Source: Fidelibacterota bacterium | GTDB lineage: Bacteria; Pseudomonadota; Alphaproteobacteria; Rhodospirillales; Rhodospirillaceae | Direction of reading: 5' to 3' | Length of the DNA: 64,000 nucleotides | Assembly (NCBI GenBank): GCA_947476065.1 | Contig: CANJPG010000008.1 | Coordinates: 1 to 64,000, forward strand | Shown here: positions 39,204-48,194 of the stretch, piece after piece | Layout of the letters: every line of letters starts with the position of its first letter | Numbering within the stretch: position 1 is the stretch's first letter | The notes under the pieces: generated by a model | Seen by the model: the letters and a program-made list of their open reading frames with translations, nothing else | Database searches by the model: none | Told to the model about the DNA's origin: nothing | Position numbers and translations under genes: made by a program

Positions 39204-41438
39204 CTAATAGAAGCTATAGGGGTCGACATCCACCTGGATTCGCACCGACGACGGCGCCTTGATTCCGCCCAGCCAGGCCTGCACCAGGGGCTGGGGGGCG
39301 ATATCGCGGCGGGTTTTGAGCAGGAGGCGGTGGCGATGGCGTCCCCTGAGCAAAGCCATGAAGGCCGGGGCCGGGCCCAGCACCTCGATGCCGTCGCCCT
39401 GGGGGGCCTTGGCTGCCAGCCCGCGCCCAGTGGCGATGACCGCCCCCTCGTCCGGACCCGACAGAATAAGGGCGGTCAGCCGTCCAAAGGGGGGCATGTC
39501 GAGGGCCTGGCGGGCGTCGATCTCGCTGTCGATGAAACCGTCGTCGTCGCCGGACACCATGGCCTGCAGCACCGGATGGGCGGGATCGTGGGTCTGCAGG
39601 AATACCCGGCCTGGCCGTTCGGCGCGGCCGGCGCGGCCTGCGACCTGATGCAAAAGCTGGTGGGTGCGTTCGGCGGCGCGCAGGTCCCAGCCCGAAAGCC
39701 CCAAGTCGGCATCAACGACGCCGACAAATGTCAGGCCGGGAAAATGGTGACCTTTGGCCAACACCTGCGTGCCGACAACGATGTCAATGCGGCGCGCAAG
39801 AATGTCGTCGATCAATTCGGCCACGGCAGAGGGCCGCTCGAGCATGTCGCTCGAGACCACGCGCACACGCGCGTCGGGCCAGCGTGCAACTGCTTCCTCG
39901 GCGACGCGTTCGATGCCCGGACCGCAGGGCACGAATGAATCCGCGGCCCCACAGGATGAACAAGTCTCCGGCAGCCGCGCGCTAAAGCCGCAATGGTGGC
40001 ACTGCAGTTTGCGTGTCAGCCGGTGCTCCACCAGCCAAGCGCTGCAACGCGGGCAGTTCAGGCGGTGGCCGCAGCTGCGGCACAACGTCAAAGGCGCGTA
40101 GCCGCGACGATTCAAGAACAATAGTGTCTGATCGCCGCTGGCCAGCGTCTGATCCACTGCCTTCACCAGGGGCGGCGCGAGCCAAGCCCGGCCCCAGCGG
40201 CCTTTCTCGGGCGGGTGGGCTTTCATATCGACCACGCCGATGCGCGGCATGCTGGCGGTGCCGAAGCGTTTGGGCAGCTGCACCTCGGCGTAGCGGTGAT
40301 TGCGCACGTTGATCACGGTCTCGAGTGACGGCGTTGCCGAGGCCAGAATGATCGGGATGCTGCCCTCTTTGGCCCGCACCACCGCCATATCGCGGGCGTG
40401 ATAGATGACGCCGTCTTCCTGCTTGAAGGCGGAATCGTGTTCTTCATCGACGACGACGAGGCCTAGATTTGTGAACGGCAGAAACAGGGCCGAGCGCGCG
40501 CCGACAACAACCTGCGCGGCGCCCGTAGCCGCGCCATGCCAGGTTTCGCGGCGCGCTTTATAGGTGAGGTCCGAGTGCCATTCAGCCGGCTCGGCGCCGA
40601 AGCGCTCTTGAAAGCGTGCGAGACTTTGGGCCGTCAGCGCGATTTCCGGCACCAGCACCAGCACTTGTTTGCCGGCGCGCAATGTGGCTGCCACGGCCTC
40701 GAGATAGACTTCGGTCTTTCCCGACCCCGTCACGCCGTCCAGCAAGGTCACCGAAAATCCAGCACCCACTTTGCTGCGCAGCGACGCCGCCGCCGCTTCC
40801 TGGTCGGCCTCCAAGGTCGGCTGATGAAAGTCGGGCTGTGACAGCGTGAAAGGCGAGGCCGGCATCGCTTCGACAATGGCAAGGGCGCCCTTGGTAATGA
40901 GATCGCGAATTACGCCCGCGCCGACGCCGGACTCGCGTGACAAGGCGGCGGCCGATTCAAACGGCCCTTTCTGCGCGACGATGGCCAGCACAGTGGCGCG
41001 GGCCGGGGTTTCCTTCACGCCGCAGGCGATCAACGACAGCCCGGAGACCGCCACAGCCGTCGGCGCCTTCTGCTGCGGCCAGCGGCGCGCCGGGTTCAGC
41101 GTCATGCGCAAGACGGCCCCGGTCGGCTGCAGCGTATAGCCCGCCACCCAGTCGATGAATTTGCGCAACACCTCAGGTAAACTTGGCAGGTCCAGCCTGT
41201 GGACAACTTCGCGCAGTTTGGCCTCCGCTATATCCCCAAGGCCCGGACCCCAGACCACGCCGACTTCAAAACGTCGCGCGAGGGGCACTTCAACAATATC
41301 GCCGACTTCTAATGTCAGTCCTTCCGGCACCAGATAGTCGTAGGCCGTCTCAACCGGTAGCGGCAGCAGCACGGCCACGCGCGAGCCCGCCGTAAAGGTC
41401 GTGGGTATTTCGCTAGGCGTGGATTGGGCCGAGGTCAT
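39204..41438 (-). CDS. priA: Primosomal protein N' (replication restart helicase PriA)
   Basis: A 744-residue 3'-5' helicase that reloads replisomes at stalled forks. The N-terminal DNA-binding domain is followed by Walker A LLDGVTGSGKTEVYLEA, DEEH in VVVDEEHDSAFKQ, the zinc-binding cysteines in LCRSCGHRLNCPRCSAWL and CHHCGFSARLPETCSSCG, and late helicase motifs including GTQVLAKGHHFPGLTFVG and QVAGRAGRAERPG. Its end lies 165 bases before atpH, a conserved neighbourhood. It is divergent from the transaldolase gene. Confidence 0.97.
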   Translation of the reverse strand: MTSAQSTPSEIPTTFTAGSRVAVLLPLPVETAYDYLVPEGLTLEVGDIVEVPLARRFEVGVVWGPGLGDIAEAKLREVVHRLDLPSLPEVLRKFIDWVAGYTLQPTGAVLRMTLNPARRWPQQKAPTAVAVSGLSLIACGVKETPARATVLAIVAQKGPFESAAALSRESGVGAGVIRDLITKGALAIVEAMPASPFTLSQPDFHQPTLEADQEAAAASLRSKVGAGFSVTLLDGVTGSGKTEVYLEAVAATLRAGKQVLVLVPEIALTAQSLARFQERFGAEPAEWHSDLTYKARRETWHGAATGAAQVVVGARSALFLPFTNLGLVVVDEEHDSAFKQEDGVIYHARDMAVVRAKEGSIPIILASATPSLETVINVRNHRYAEVQLPKRFGTASMPRIGVVDMKAHPPEKGRWGRAWLAPPLVKAVDQTLASGDQTLLFLNRRGYAPLTLCRSCGHRLNCPRCSAWLVEHRLTRKLQCHHCGFSARLPETCSSCGAADSFVPCGPGIERVAEEAVARWPDARVRVVSSDMLERPSAVAELIDDILARRIDIVVGTQVLAKGHHFPGLTFVGVVDADLGLSGWDLRAAERTHQLLHQVAGRAGRAERPGRVFLQTHDPAHPVLQAMVSGDDDGFIDSEIDARQALDMPPFGRLTALILSGPDEGAVIATGRGLAAKAPQGDGIEVLGPAPAFMALLRGRHRHRLLLKTRRDIAPQPLVQAWLGGIKAPSSVRIQVDVDPYSFY

Positions 41439-41504
41439 GGTCTACACTCTTTGCCGAAGCGCACGCGCAACGCAACAGTGGCCATATAGGGACGACCGAC
41501 GACC

Positions 41505-42158
41505 ATGAAATTCTTCATCGACACCGCCGATATCAAGGAGATCAAAGACCTGGCCGCCACGGGCATGGTGGATGGCGTGACCACTAATCCCTCGCTGGCG
41601 GCGAAGTCGGGCAAGAAATTCGTCGATCTGATCGCCGAGATCTGCGCCATCGTTCCGGGCCCGGTGAGCGCCGAGGTCACCGCGCTCGATTTCGACACCA
41701 TGATGAAAGAAGCCGCTGTCCTCAGAAAGATTGCGAAGAACGTCACCATCAAAGTGCCACTGACACCGGACGGGTTGAAAACCTGCAAGGCGCTCTCGGA
41801 TGACGGGACCATGGTCAACGTCACGCTGTGCTTCTCGCCCGCCCAGGCGCTGTTGGCCGCCAAAGCAGGTGCGTCCTTCATCTCGCCCTTCGTAGGAAGG
41901 CTCGATGATGTCGGCCAGGACGGCATGGAGTTGATTGATGATATTTGCACCATCTATGGGAATTACGGGTTCAACACCGAGGTATTGGTGGCTTCGATCC
42001 GTCACCCCATGCATATAGTGGAAGCGGCGAAGATCGGCGCTCATGTGGCGACGATGCCGCCCGCGACCCTACGCCAGCTGTTCAACCATCCGTTAACCGA
42101 CAAAGGGTTAAAAGCATTCATGGATGATTGGGCGAAGACCGGGCAATCGATTCTCTAG
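41505..42158 (+). CDS. tal: Transaldolase, small TalC type
   Basis: Transfers a dihydroxyacetone unit in the pentose phosphate pathway through a Schiff base. The product has 217 residues, the length of the short TalC/MipB class. The catalytic lysine is Lys83 in [12 protein letters not shown], and [11 protein letters not shown] and DGVTTNPSL mark the N-terminus. Glu57 (SAEVTALD) and Phe129 (SPFVGRLDD) are the residues that separate true transaldolases from fructose-6-phosphate aldolases, which have Gln and Tyr there, so transaldolase activity is favoured. The gene starts 66 bases from the divergent priA. Confidence 0.94.
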   Translation: MKFFIDTADIKEIKDLAATGMVDGVTTNPSLAAKSGKKFVDLIAEICAIVPGPVSAEVTALDFDTMMKEAAVLRKIAKNVTIKVPLTPDGLKTCKALSDDGTMVNVTLCFSPAQALLAAKAGASFISPFVGRLDDVGQDGMELIDDICTIYGNYGFNTEVLVASIRHPMHIVEAAKIGAHVATMPPATLRQLFNHPLTDKGLKAFMDDWAKTGQSIL

Positions 42159-42198
42159 CCCGGCCAAAACGGCCTCGAATGGGGCCAGGACGGGGAAG

Positions 42199-42930
42199 AT
42201 GGCTGATAACTTTAAAGCTGGGTCCAACAAGGACATCGGCGTCGGACCCAAGATCGATTTGCGCGAGGCGGATGTCATCGCCTATCTGCGCCGCAATCCC
42301 CGCGTGCTGCTTAACAACCCCGACCTGTTGACGATCATCGCCCCCGAGACGCGCTTCGAGACCGACACGGTCGTCGTGGACATGCAGCGCTTTGTTGTGG
42401 ATCGCCTGCGCCGTCAGGTCGACGACCTGAAAGCTTCTAGTGCCAGCCTGGTCTCCACCACGCGCTCCAACATGTCGCTGGTCGAGCGCACCATGGAATG
42501 CGCGCTGGCCCTGCTGTATGCCCGCGACTTCACCGAACTGGCCCAGGTTCTGCAAGACGACCTGCCGGTGCATCTGGGCGTCGATGCCGTTGCCGTGGGC
42601 TTTGAAACCGATTCCCTCCCGGTGGAAGCCGGCGACATCATCAAAGCGCTCCCGGTCGGCAGCGTCGATGCACTGGTCGGCGCCGACATCACCACGCGCA
42701 TCCGCGTCGAGACCGAAGGCGATCCGACCCTCTACGGCAGCGCGGCGGGCCTCGTGCGTTCGGATGCTCTCGTCGCATTGCCGGATGGCGAGGGATTGCC
42801 CGCCGGAATCTTTGCCGTCGGCTGCCGCAATCCCGGGCACTTCGACGAAGGCCAGGGCACCGAGCTGATCGCATTCCTCGGGCACGTCACCCGATACGCC
42901 GTGGGGCGTTGGTGGACGCTGAAACTGTAA
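42199..42930 (+). CDS. DUF484 family protein (GAF-like)
   Basis: A 243-residue cytoplasmic protein. The N-terminal part VIAYLRRNPRVLLNNPDLL, a basic helix (RFVVDRLRRQVDDLKASSASL) and a GAF-like C-terminal domain (PVHLGVDAVAVGFE to LIAFLGHVTRYAVGRWW) match DUF484. The start at 42199 has GGGGAAG just before it. The function is unknown. The gene is next to xerC in many proteobacteria and here overlaps it by 19 bases, so the two are coupled and perhaps act together in chromosome-related processes. Confidence 0.92.
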   Translation: MADNFKAGSNKDIGVGPKIDLREADVIAYLRRNPRVLLNNPDLLTIIAPETRFETDTVVVDMQRFVVDRLRRQVDDLKASSASLVSTTRSNMSLVERTMECALALLYARDFTELAQVLQDDLPVHLGVDAVAVGFETDSLPVEAGDIIKALPVGSVDALVGADITTRIRVETEGDPTLYGSAAGLVRSDALVALPDGEGLPAGIFAVGCRNPGHFDEGQGTELIAFLGHVTRYAVGRWWTLKL

Positions 42931-43886
42931 CCCCCGACAAGACACGCGCTATTTCCTACGCCGCGCGTGGTGACCTCCCGCCTGCTATTGCCGATTGGCG
43001 CGAATGGCTGACCTCCGAACGCCGCGCCTCCGCCCACACCGCCGACGCCTATGGCCGCGACCTTTCGGTCTTTCTGACCTTCCTCACCGATCATCTGGGC
43101 ACGGAAGCGGATACGTCTGATCTCGCCGATCTGAAGCCCGCCGACTTCCGCAGCTATCTCGCCCATCGCGCGGGTCTTGGGATAGCGCGCAGCTCCATCG
43201 CCCGGGGCATGTCCACTTTGCGTAACTTCTTCCGCTTCCTCGACCGCACCGGCCGCGTACACAACCCGGCCGTCGCCGCGGTGAAAACGCCGCGCCTGCC
43301 GAAGACCGTGCCGAAGGCTCTGGATGAAAACGACGCCATGGCCGCCATCTCCACCGCCGGCGAGATGCAGGATGAGCCGTGGCTCGCCGCCCGCGACACA
43401 GCTCTGCTGATGTTGTTGTACGGCTGCGGTCTGCGTATCGGCGAAGCCTTGTCGCTCACGTGCGCCGAATCACCCGACAGCGACACCATGCGCGTTGTCG
43501 GCAAAGGCCGCAAAGAACGCATCGTGCCCGTGCTCGCCGTGGTGCGCGAAGCCATCGATGCCTACCGCAAAATCTGTCCCTACGCGCCGCTGCCAGACTC
43601 GCCGCTGTTCGTGGGCGCGCGCGGCAAAGGCCTCAACCCCGGCGTGGTGCAGCGCCAAGTCCGCCGCTTGCGTGCGCTCTTGGGTCTCGCGGAAACCGCA
43701 ACGCCCCACGCCTTGCGTCACAGCTTCGCTACCCATCTACTTGCCGAAGGCGGCGACTTGCGCACTATTCAGGAATTATTGGGCCACGCGTCTCTCTCGA
43801 CGACGCAGCGCTACACCGTTGTCGATGCCGCGCACCTCGCCCGCGTTTACAACGGCGCTCACCCCCGCGCGAAAATAGCGCGCTAG
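42912..43886 (+). CDS. xerC: Tyrosine recombinase XerC
   Basis: One of the two recombinases that resolve chromosome dimers at dif with FtsK. The product has 324 residues. The SAM-like N-terminal domain (SAHTADAYGRDLSVFLTFL) is followed by the catalytic domain with Arg in YGCGLRIGEALSL, Lys in VGKGRKERIVPV, HALRHSFATHLL for the HxxR pair, His in LLGHASLSTTQ and Tyr in RYTVV. The start is GTG at 42912 (or TTG three bases earlier) inside the end of the DUF484 gene. Chromosomal setting argues against a mobile integrase. Confidence 0.95.
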   Translation: MDAETVTPDKTRAISYAARGDLPPAIADWREWLTSERRASAHTADAYGRDLSVFLTFLTDHLGTEADTSDLADLKPADFRSYLAHRAGLGIARSSIARGMSTLRNFFRFLDRTGRVHNPAVAAVKTPRLPKTVPKALDENDAMAAISTAGEMQDEPWLAARDTALLMLLYGCGLRIGEALSLTCAESPDSDTMRVVGKGRKERIVPVLAVVREAIDAYRKICPYAPLPDSPLFVGARGKGLNPGVVQRQVRRLRALLGLAETATPHALRHSFATHLLAEGGDLRTIQELLGHASLSTTQRYTVVDAAHLARVYNGAHPRAKIAR

Positions 43887-44638
43887 CCCCAGGGGCCCTT
43901 CCGCCAGCCTGACTCCGGCACCGACCCGCGCCGTGGTCTGCGTTCCACCGCGAAGGCCCGCGTATGGGCCGGCTCGAAAACCTGCACGCCGCGTTGCCTG
44001 AAGAAGAACACCAGCACCGCCCCGGCGATGAACCCGCCGATATGCGCCATGAAGGCAACCCCCGGTGCGCCGGCGCTGGCGGCCGCCGAACTCATCAGCT
44101 GACCGGCAAACCAGAAGCCGAGCACGATGAAAGCCGGGATGTTGAGCGAGAAGAACAGAAAGACGATGACGCGAATATTCGCCCGCGGATGCAGGATCAG
44201 GTAGGCCCCCAGGACTCCGGCGATGGCGCCCGAGGCGCCGATCATCGGCACGTCCGACGTCGGCGCCGAGAAACACTGCGTCAGGGCGGCAGCCACACCG
44301 CAGACCAGATAAAAGGCCAGGTAGCGCTTGTGCCCGAGTGAGGCTTCGATGTTGTCGCCGAATATCCACAGGTAGAGCATGTTGCCGAGGAAGTGCATCC
44401 AGCCGCCATGGAGGAACATGGAGGTGAAAATGGTCACAACGGCCGGGGCGTCGCCCGGGTTGGATTGTACAGTGCCGAACAGGTGCCCGGGGGTCAGGCC
44501 ATAGGCCGCTACCGCGGCGTCGCCGTTCTCGCCCTGGGACAATTGCCACAAAAATGCCGCCGCACAGGCGATAATCAGCCCATAGTTCACGAAAGGCGTG
44601 ATGGTGTGCGGATTGTCGTCGCGGATCGGCAGAAACAT
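43883..44638 (-). CDS. Rhomboid family intramembrane serine protease
   Basis: A 251-residue membrane protein with about six hydrophobic helices. The catalytic serine is in MIGASGAIAGVLGAYL and the partner histidine in VAFMAHIGGFIAGAVL; the conserved HGGWMHFLGNMLYLWIFG segment is present. The soluble C-terminal tail is basic (RRPRRGSVPESGWRKG). Substrates are unknown. It is convergent with xerC, with overlapping stop codons. Confidence 0.94.
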   Translation of the reverse strand: MFLPIRDDNPHTITPFVNYGLIIACAAAFLWQLSQGENGDAAVAAYGLTPGHLFGTVQSNPGDAPAVVTIFTSMFLHGGWMHFLGNMLYLWIFGDNIEASLGHKRYLAFYLVCGVAAALTQCFSAPTSDVPMIGASGAIAGVLGAYLILHPRANIRVIVFLFFSLNIPAFIVLGFWFAGQLMSSAAASAGAPGVAFMAHIGGFIAGAVLVFFFRQRGVQVFEPAHTRAFAVERRPRRGSVPESGWRKGPWG

Positions 44639-44752
44639 GCGGACTCTTTGCTAGAAAACGCGTTGATCTTCCAGGCCGGGGACTTTAACAGAAACAGGTC
44701 CCCGACTTCCGGGGGAATATAGTGGATGTGTAGCGGCGTGCGGGGAGGACGG

Positions 44753-45415
44753 GTGAGGATCAGGCTGGCATTTATCGCTGTGTGCATGATGGTATACGCC
44801 GGCCTATTGCTGCCGGCCGTCGGCTTTGCGGCGGCGGCTCCCGAAGCGCCGCTGACCTATCCCGACTCCGATACCGAAAAGCCCTGCAGCACGCCGGGCG
44901 AAAGCCCGGAATGTGCCGCTAAGACCTTCTGGCTGTGCACTGAGAAATCCGTGGCCACTTGCAAGCTGGCCGGCCTTACGGTCCAGCCCGACGGCGCCCA
45001 GCATAAAGAAGACGGTACCGTAGCCAGTGAGGCCTGGGTGAAGCCATGGACCTGGACCTGGACGTCGCTGCTCAATGTGACCCATGCCGATTATACGGTC
45101 TGGCAGATCGAGGGCCTGCGCGAGGTCACGCAGCCCCGTTTACGCGGCGTGCCAGGAAGCCGGCGTCCCCTCACCGGCAGCCACGAACTGATGATCAAGA
45201 TGGTCAACGCCGGTGGCGACGAGGAAAAGGAAAGCGTGTTCCTGATCCAGAAGAAGGGTATCTGGAGCGCCACCGGATTCGCTAAATGGCGCAATGGCGA
45301 GATCATCAATGCCTGCGAGAAGCGCAAGCTCGGTTCCCTGGCGTGCCGCTACGGCATTCCAAACCTCGCACCGTGGGATCTGACGCCCCCGGCGCCGCCG
45401 GCCGCGCGGCCCTAA
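44753..45415 (+). CDS. Exported six-cysteine domain protein, family shared with the gene at 57426
   Basis: A 220-residue predicted periplasmic protein. GTG at 44753 follows GGGGAGG and gives a signal peptide (MRIRLAFIAV then a hydrophobic core ending near GFAAAA); an ATG at 44726 is an alternative. Mature cysteines Cys45, Cys54, Cys62 and Cys70 have spacing x8-x7-x7, in the frame PCSTPGESPECAAKTFWLC. A second pair lies near the C-terminus (INACEKRKLGSLACRYG). The same layout, with matching flanking residues (KT[FY], GL after the fourth Cys, CR at the last), is found in the protein at 57426-58532. No family recognised. Disulfides are likely. It is convergent with the glycosyltransferase gene. 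Confidence 0.72.
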   Translation: MRIRLAFIAVCMMVYAGLLLPAVGFAAAAPEAPLTYPDSDTEKPCSTPGESPECAAKTFWLCTEKSVATCKLAGLTVQPDGAQHKEDGTVASEAWVKPWTWTWTSLLNVTHADYTVWQIEGLREVTQPRLRGVPGSRRPLTGSHELMIKMVNAGGDEEKESVFLIQKKGIWSATGFAKWRNGEIINACEKRKLGSLACRYGIPNLAPWDLTPPAPPAARP

Positions 45416-46179
45416 ACCTGCCCTAGCAGCTTGGCCACGTGAGCCAAACGGGCCAAAGCCACCTCCTCCATCTGCGGCGTCATCCTGAAACCGTCATCGA
45501 TGCCTTTGCTTTGCCACGTGGCTTTTGAATTGGCGAACTTCTCCCGCTGGCGATCAAGCGCGTTGCCGTCTGATACAAACTGCTCGCAAGTTTCGACGTC
45601 GAGCTTTTTATGTTTGACCAGCCGGCGTAGGCAGGCGCGGTATAGCGTGTCTTCGGTGCGGTAGGTGGTGAAATCGGGCTCCTCGGCAAAGCCCTGGATC
45701 ATCTCGTGCCAAACGCGCCGCACACAGAAATTGATCGGGCAGCTTTCATCTAGCGACGGCGGCCAGTCCGGGTGCATGGGCATGTCGATCTTCAGGCGGG
45801 TGAAAACGTATCCCAGCGTGTCGTCGCCCAGTAACGCCTGGAGACAGGCATGAATATGATTCGGAAAGAACACGTCATCGGCATCGAGGAAAAACAAAAA
45901 CCCACCGCTTGATTGCCGCACGCCTTCGTTGCGTGAAAAGCCCGGACCGCGATTGACGGCGTTGCGGATCAGGCGCACCCGGCTGCCGGCCGCGCCCACC
46001 ACATCGGCGGTCGCGTCCGTCGAGCAATCATCGACGACGATGATTTCTATATCTGCGGCGAGTCCCGCCGCGATACAAAACTGTCTGGCGGCAACGGCGC
46101 TCGCTACGGTGCGGGCGATTGTCTTAGCCGCGTTATAGGCCGGGATAATGACGTTGGCGGTCGGCGTGCGGGCGCGCAT
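45412..46179 (-). CDS. Family 2 glycosyltransferase
   Basis: A 255-residue cytoplasmic GT-A enzyme. The nucleotide-sugar fold is shown by ANVIIPAYNAAKTIARTV, EIIVVDDCSTDATADVV and the metal-binding GFLFFLDADDVFFPNHI. The C-terminal half contains TTYRTEDTLYRACLRRL, placed where the catalytic base region (ED) of GT2 enzymes occurs. The acceptor is unknown. It follows lpdA by 9 bases on the same strand, so it is likely transcribed with the 2-oxoglutarate dehydrogenase genes, an odd place for a glycan enzyme. Confidence 0.9.
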   Translation of the reverse strand: MRARTPTANVIIPAYNAAKTIARTVASAVAARQFCIAAGLAADIEIIVVDDCSTDATADVVGAAGSRVRLIRNAVNRGPGFSRNEGVRQSSGGFLFFLDADDVFFPNHIHACLQALLGDDTLGYVFTRLKIDMPMHPDWPPSLDESCPINFCVRRVWHEMIQGFAEEPDFTTYRTEDTLYRACLRRLVKHKKLDVETCEQFVSDGNALDRQREKFANSKATWQSKGIDDGFRMTPQMEEVALARLAHVAKLLGQV

Positions 46180-46187
46180 GCCCGCGT

Positions 46188-47606
46188 TCAGATATGTAGC
46201 GCGCGTTTATCGACGGCCAGGGCCGCTTCCTTGACGGTCTCGGCCAATTGCGGATGGGCATGGCAGGTGCGCGCGATATCCTCGCTCGAGGCGCCGAATT
46301 CCATCGCCACCGCCACTTCCATGATCAGGTCGCCGGCGGCCGGCCCGACGATATGGCAGCCGAGCACGCGGTCGGTGGTAGCGTCGGCCAATATTTTGGC
46401 AAAGCCATCCGTGTCACCATTGGCGCGCGCGCGGCCATTGGCGGTGAAGGGAAACTTGCCGACCTTGTAGGCGACGCCCGCGTCCTTCAATTGCTCTTCG
46501 GTTTTGCCGATGCCGGCGACTTCCGGCCAAGTGTAGACCACGCCGGCGATGGCATCGTAGTTGATGTGGGCCGCATGTCCCGCCAGGATTTCGGCGCAGG
46601 CCACACCTTCTTCTTCGGCCTTGTGCGCCAGCATCTGGCCGCCGATGACATCCCCGATGGCAAATATGCCTTCGACGTTTGTCTGCAAATTCTCGTCTAC
46701 TTCGACAAAGCCGCGGTTGGAAACTTTGACGCCGACCGTATCAAGGCCAGCGCCCGCGATGTAGGGACGCCGCCCGATGGCGACCAGAACAATTTCGGCG
46801 TTGATCGTCTGGGCCGCGCCGCCCTTGGCCGGCTCGATGTTGACGGCAACGCCGTCCTTGCCCGGCTTTGCAGCCGTAACCTTGTGGCCCAGCTTGAATT
46901 TCATGCCCTGCTTTTCAAGGATGCGCTGCATCTGCTTGCGCACTTCGCCGTCCATGGGCGGCAGGATGACATCGAGGAACTCGACGACGGTGACGTCGGT
47001 GCCCAAGCGGCGCCAGACCGAGCCCATCTCGAGGCCGATGACGCCCGCACCGATGATGACCATGCTCTTGGGCACCTTCGACAACACCAGGGCGCCGGTG
47101 GAGGACACAATCTGCTTCTCATCGATGGTCACGCCCGGCAGCGGCGTGACGTCGGAACCGGTGGCGATGACGACATATTTCGTCGTGTAGGTAGTTTCCT
47201 TGCCGTCCAGGTCTTTCACGACGATTTCGTGGGCCTCGCGCTGGGCCTTGGCGACGCGGCCCCAGCCTTTGAGATAGGCGACCTTGTTTTTCTTCAAAAG
47301 AAATTCGATACCGGTGGTGTTCTGCTTCACCACGTCATCTTTGCGCGCGAGCATTGTGGCCAGATCAATCTCGACTTTGCCGACGAGAATGCCGTGATCC
47401 GCGAAAGCGTGATTTGCTTCATCCACGAGATGCGAAGACTGCAGAAGAGCCTTTGAAGGAATGCAGCCGACGTTAGTGCAGGTGCCGCCCAAGGCGCCGC
47501 GGCCTTCGATAACGGCAGCTTTAAGGCCCAACTGCGCAGCACGGATAGCGCAGACGTAACCGCCCGGGCCGCCGCCGATGACAATGACGTCGAAGTTATC
47601 GGCCAT
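46188..47606 (-). CDS. lpdA: Dihydrolipoyl dehydrogenase (E3)
   Basis: The flavoprotein that reoxidises lipoyl groups of 2-oxoacid dehydrogenase complexes. The product has 472 residues. It starts DVIVIGGGPGGYVCAIRAAQ for FAD, has the redox pair in GGTCTNVGCIPSKALL, the NAD-binding VIIGAGVIGLEMGSVW and ends with the dimerisation domain containing the His-Glu pair in CHAHPQLAETVKEA. It lies downstream of sucB, separated by a methyltransferase gene, and presumably serves the 2-oxoglutarate complex. Confidence 0.97.
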   Translation of the reverse strand: MADNFDVIVIGGGPGGYVCAIRAAQLGLKAAVIEGRGALGGTCTNVGCIPSKALLQSSHLVDEANHAFADHGILVGKVEIDLATMLARKDDVVKQNTTGIEFLLKKNKVAYLKGWGRVAKAQREAHEIVVKDLDGKETTYTTKYVVIATGSDVTPLPGVTIDEKQIVSSTGALVLSKVPKSMVIIGAGVIGLEMGSVWRRLGTDVTVVEFLDVILPPMDGEVRKQMQRILEKQGMKFKLGHKVTAAKPGKDGVAVNIEPAKGGAAQTINAEIVLVAIGRRPYIAGAGLDTVGVKVSNRGFVEVDENLQTNVEGIFAIGDVIGGQMLAHKAEEEGVACAEILAGHAAHINYDAIAGVVYTWPEVAGIGKTEEQLKDAGVAYKVGKFPFTANGRARANGDTDGFAKILADATTDRVLGCHIVGPAAGDLIMEVAVAMEFGASSEDIARTCHAHPQLAETVKEAALAVDKRALHI

Positions 47607-47618
47607 GGAGGTAGTCCT

Positions 47619-48176
47619 TCACGAGTTGAGCTGTTCCGGCGGAATGTCCCGCCGCGTCGCGCCGATGTAGATGAATCTGGCTTCGTGCTGAAGTTCGTAG
47701 ACCTGCTTGAAGTAGCGCCCGAATTGCTCCTGCCACCAAGCCTTGGGTTGGACGATCAGATGGGCATTGCGTCCATCGGCTAGAATTTTGCTTGCAGGGC
47801 TTGTCGCCACCAGCATGTACACACACTTGGCGCCGGTGGCTGCCATGCTGCGCAGCACGTCGTCGAGGTGGTCGGGCTCCACATGCTCCATGACGTCAAG
47901 CGCCGCCACAATGTCCACCGGCACTTCGGGGATCGTGTCCTTACCGGGGATGGCCGGGTCGTATTCCAAAACGGTCAGTTCGGGTGCGGCCGCTTCAACC
48001 GCCGGCTTAAGCGTGCCTTTACCGCACCCGTAGTCGAGGATCACCTTCAGGCCGTTCTGGCGTGCTAATTGCACGATTTTAGGCGCGCTGGTCGCTCCCT
48101 TGGCGCCGTAATCCTTGCGCTCGACATGCAATTGTCGATTGAGGGCTTGGTATTCAGGGGAGAGGAGCGGCGCCAT
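47619..48176 (-). CDS. Class I SAM-dependent methyltransferase
   Basis: A 185-residue protein with motif I ILDYGCGKGTLKPAV, an acidic residue after strand 2 in VLEYDPAIPGKD, and motif IV/post region VDIVAALDVMEHVEPDHLD, as in small-molecule methyltransferases. The N-terminus (YQALNRQLHVERKDYG) and C-terminus (WWQEQFGRYFKQV) look like those of methyltransferases found in polysaccharide loci, but the substrate cannot be named. It sits between sucB and lpdA with gaps of 18 and 12 bases, so it is embedded in the TCA operon. Confidence 0.88.
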   Translation of the reverse strand: MAPLLSPEYQALNRQLHVERKDYGAKGATSAPKIVQLARQNGLKVILDYGCGKGTLKPAVEAAAPELTVLEYDPAIPGKDTIPEVPVDIVAALDVMEHVEPDHLDDVLRSMAATGAKCVYMLVATSPASKILADGRNAHLIVQPKAWWQEQFGRYFKQVYELQHEARFIYIGATRRDIPPEQLNS

Positions 48177-48194
48177 TGACGAGACGGATCCGCC

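Noticed and set aside
41505-42158. Fructose-6-phosphate aldolase
   Set aside because: Glu57 and Phe129 occupy the positions that are Gln and Tyr in fructose-6-phosphate aldolases, which favours transaldolase.
42912-43886. Tyrosine recombinase as a sign of an integrated element
   Set aside because: It has the DUF484 partner and conserved housekeeping neighbours (priA, rhomboid) with no repeats or cargo, so it is chromosomal XerC.
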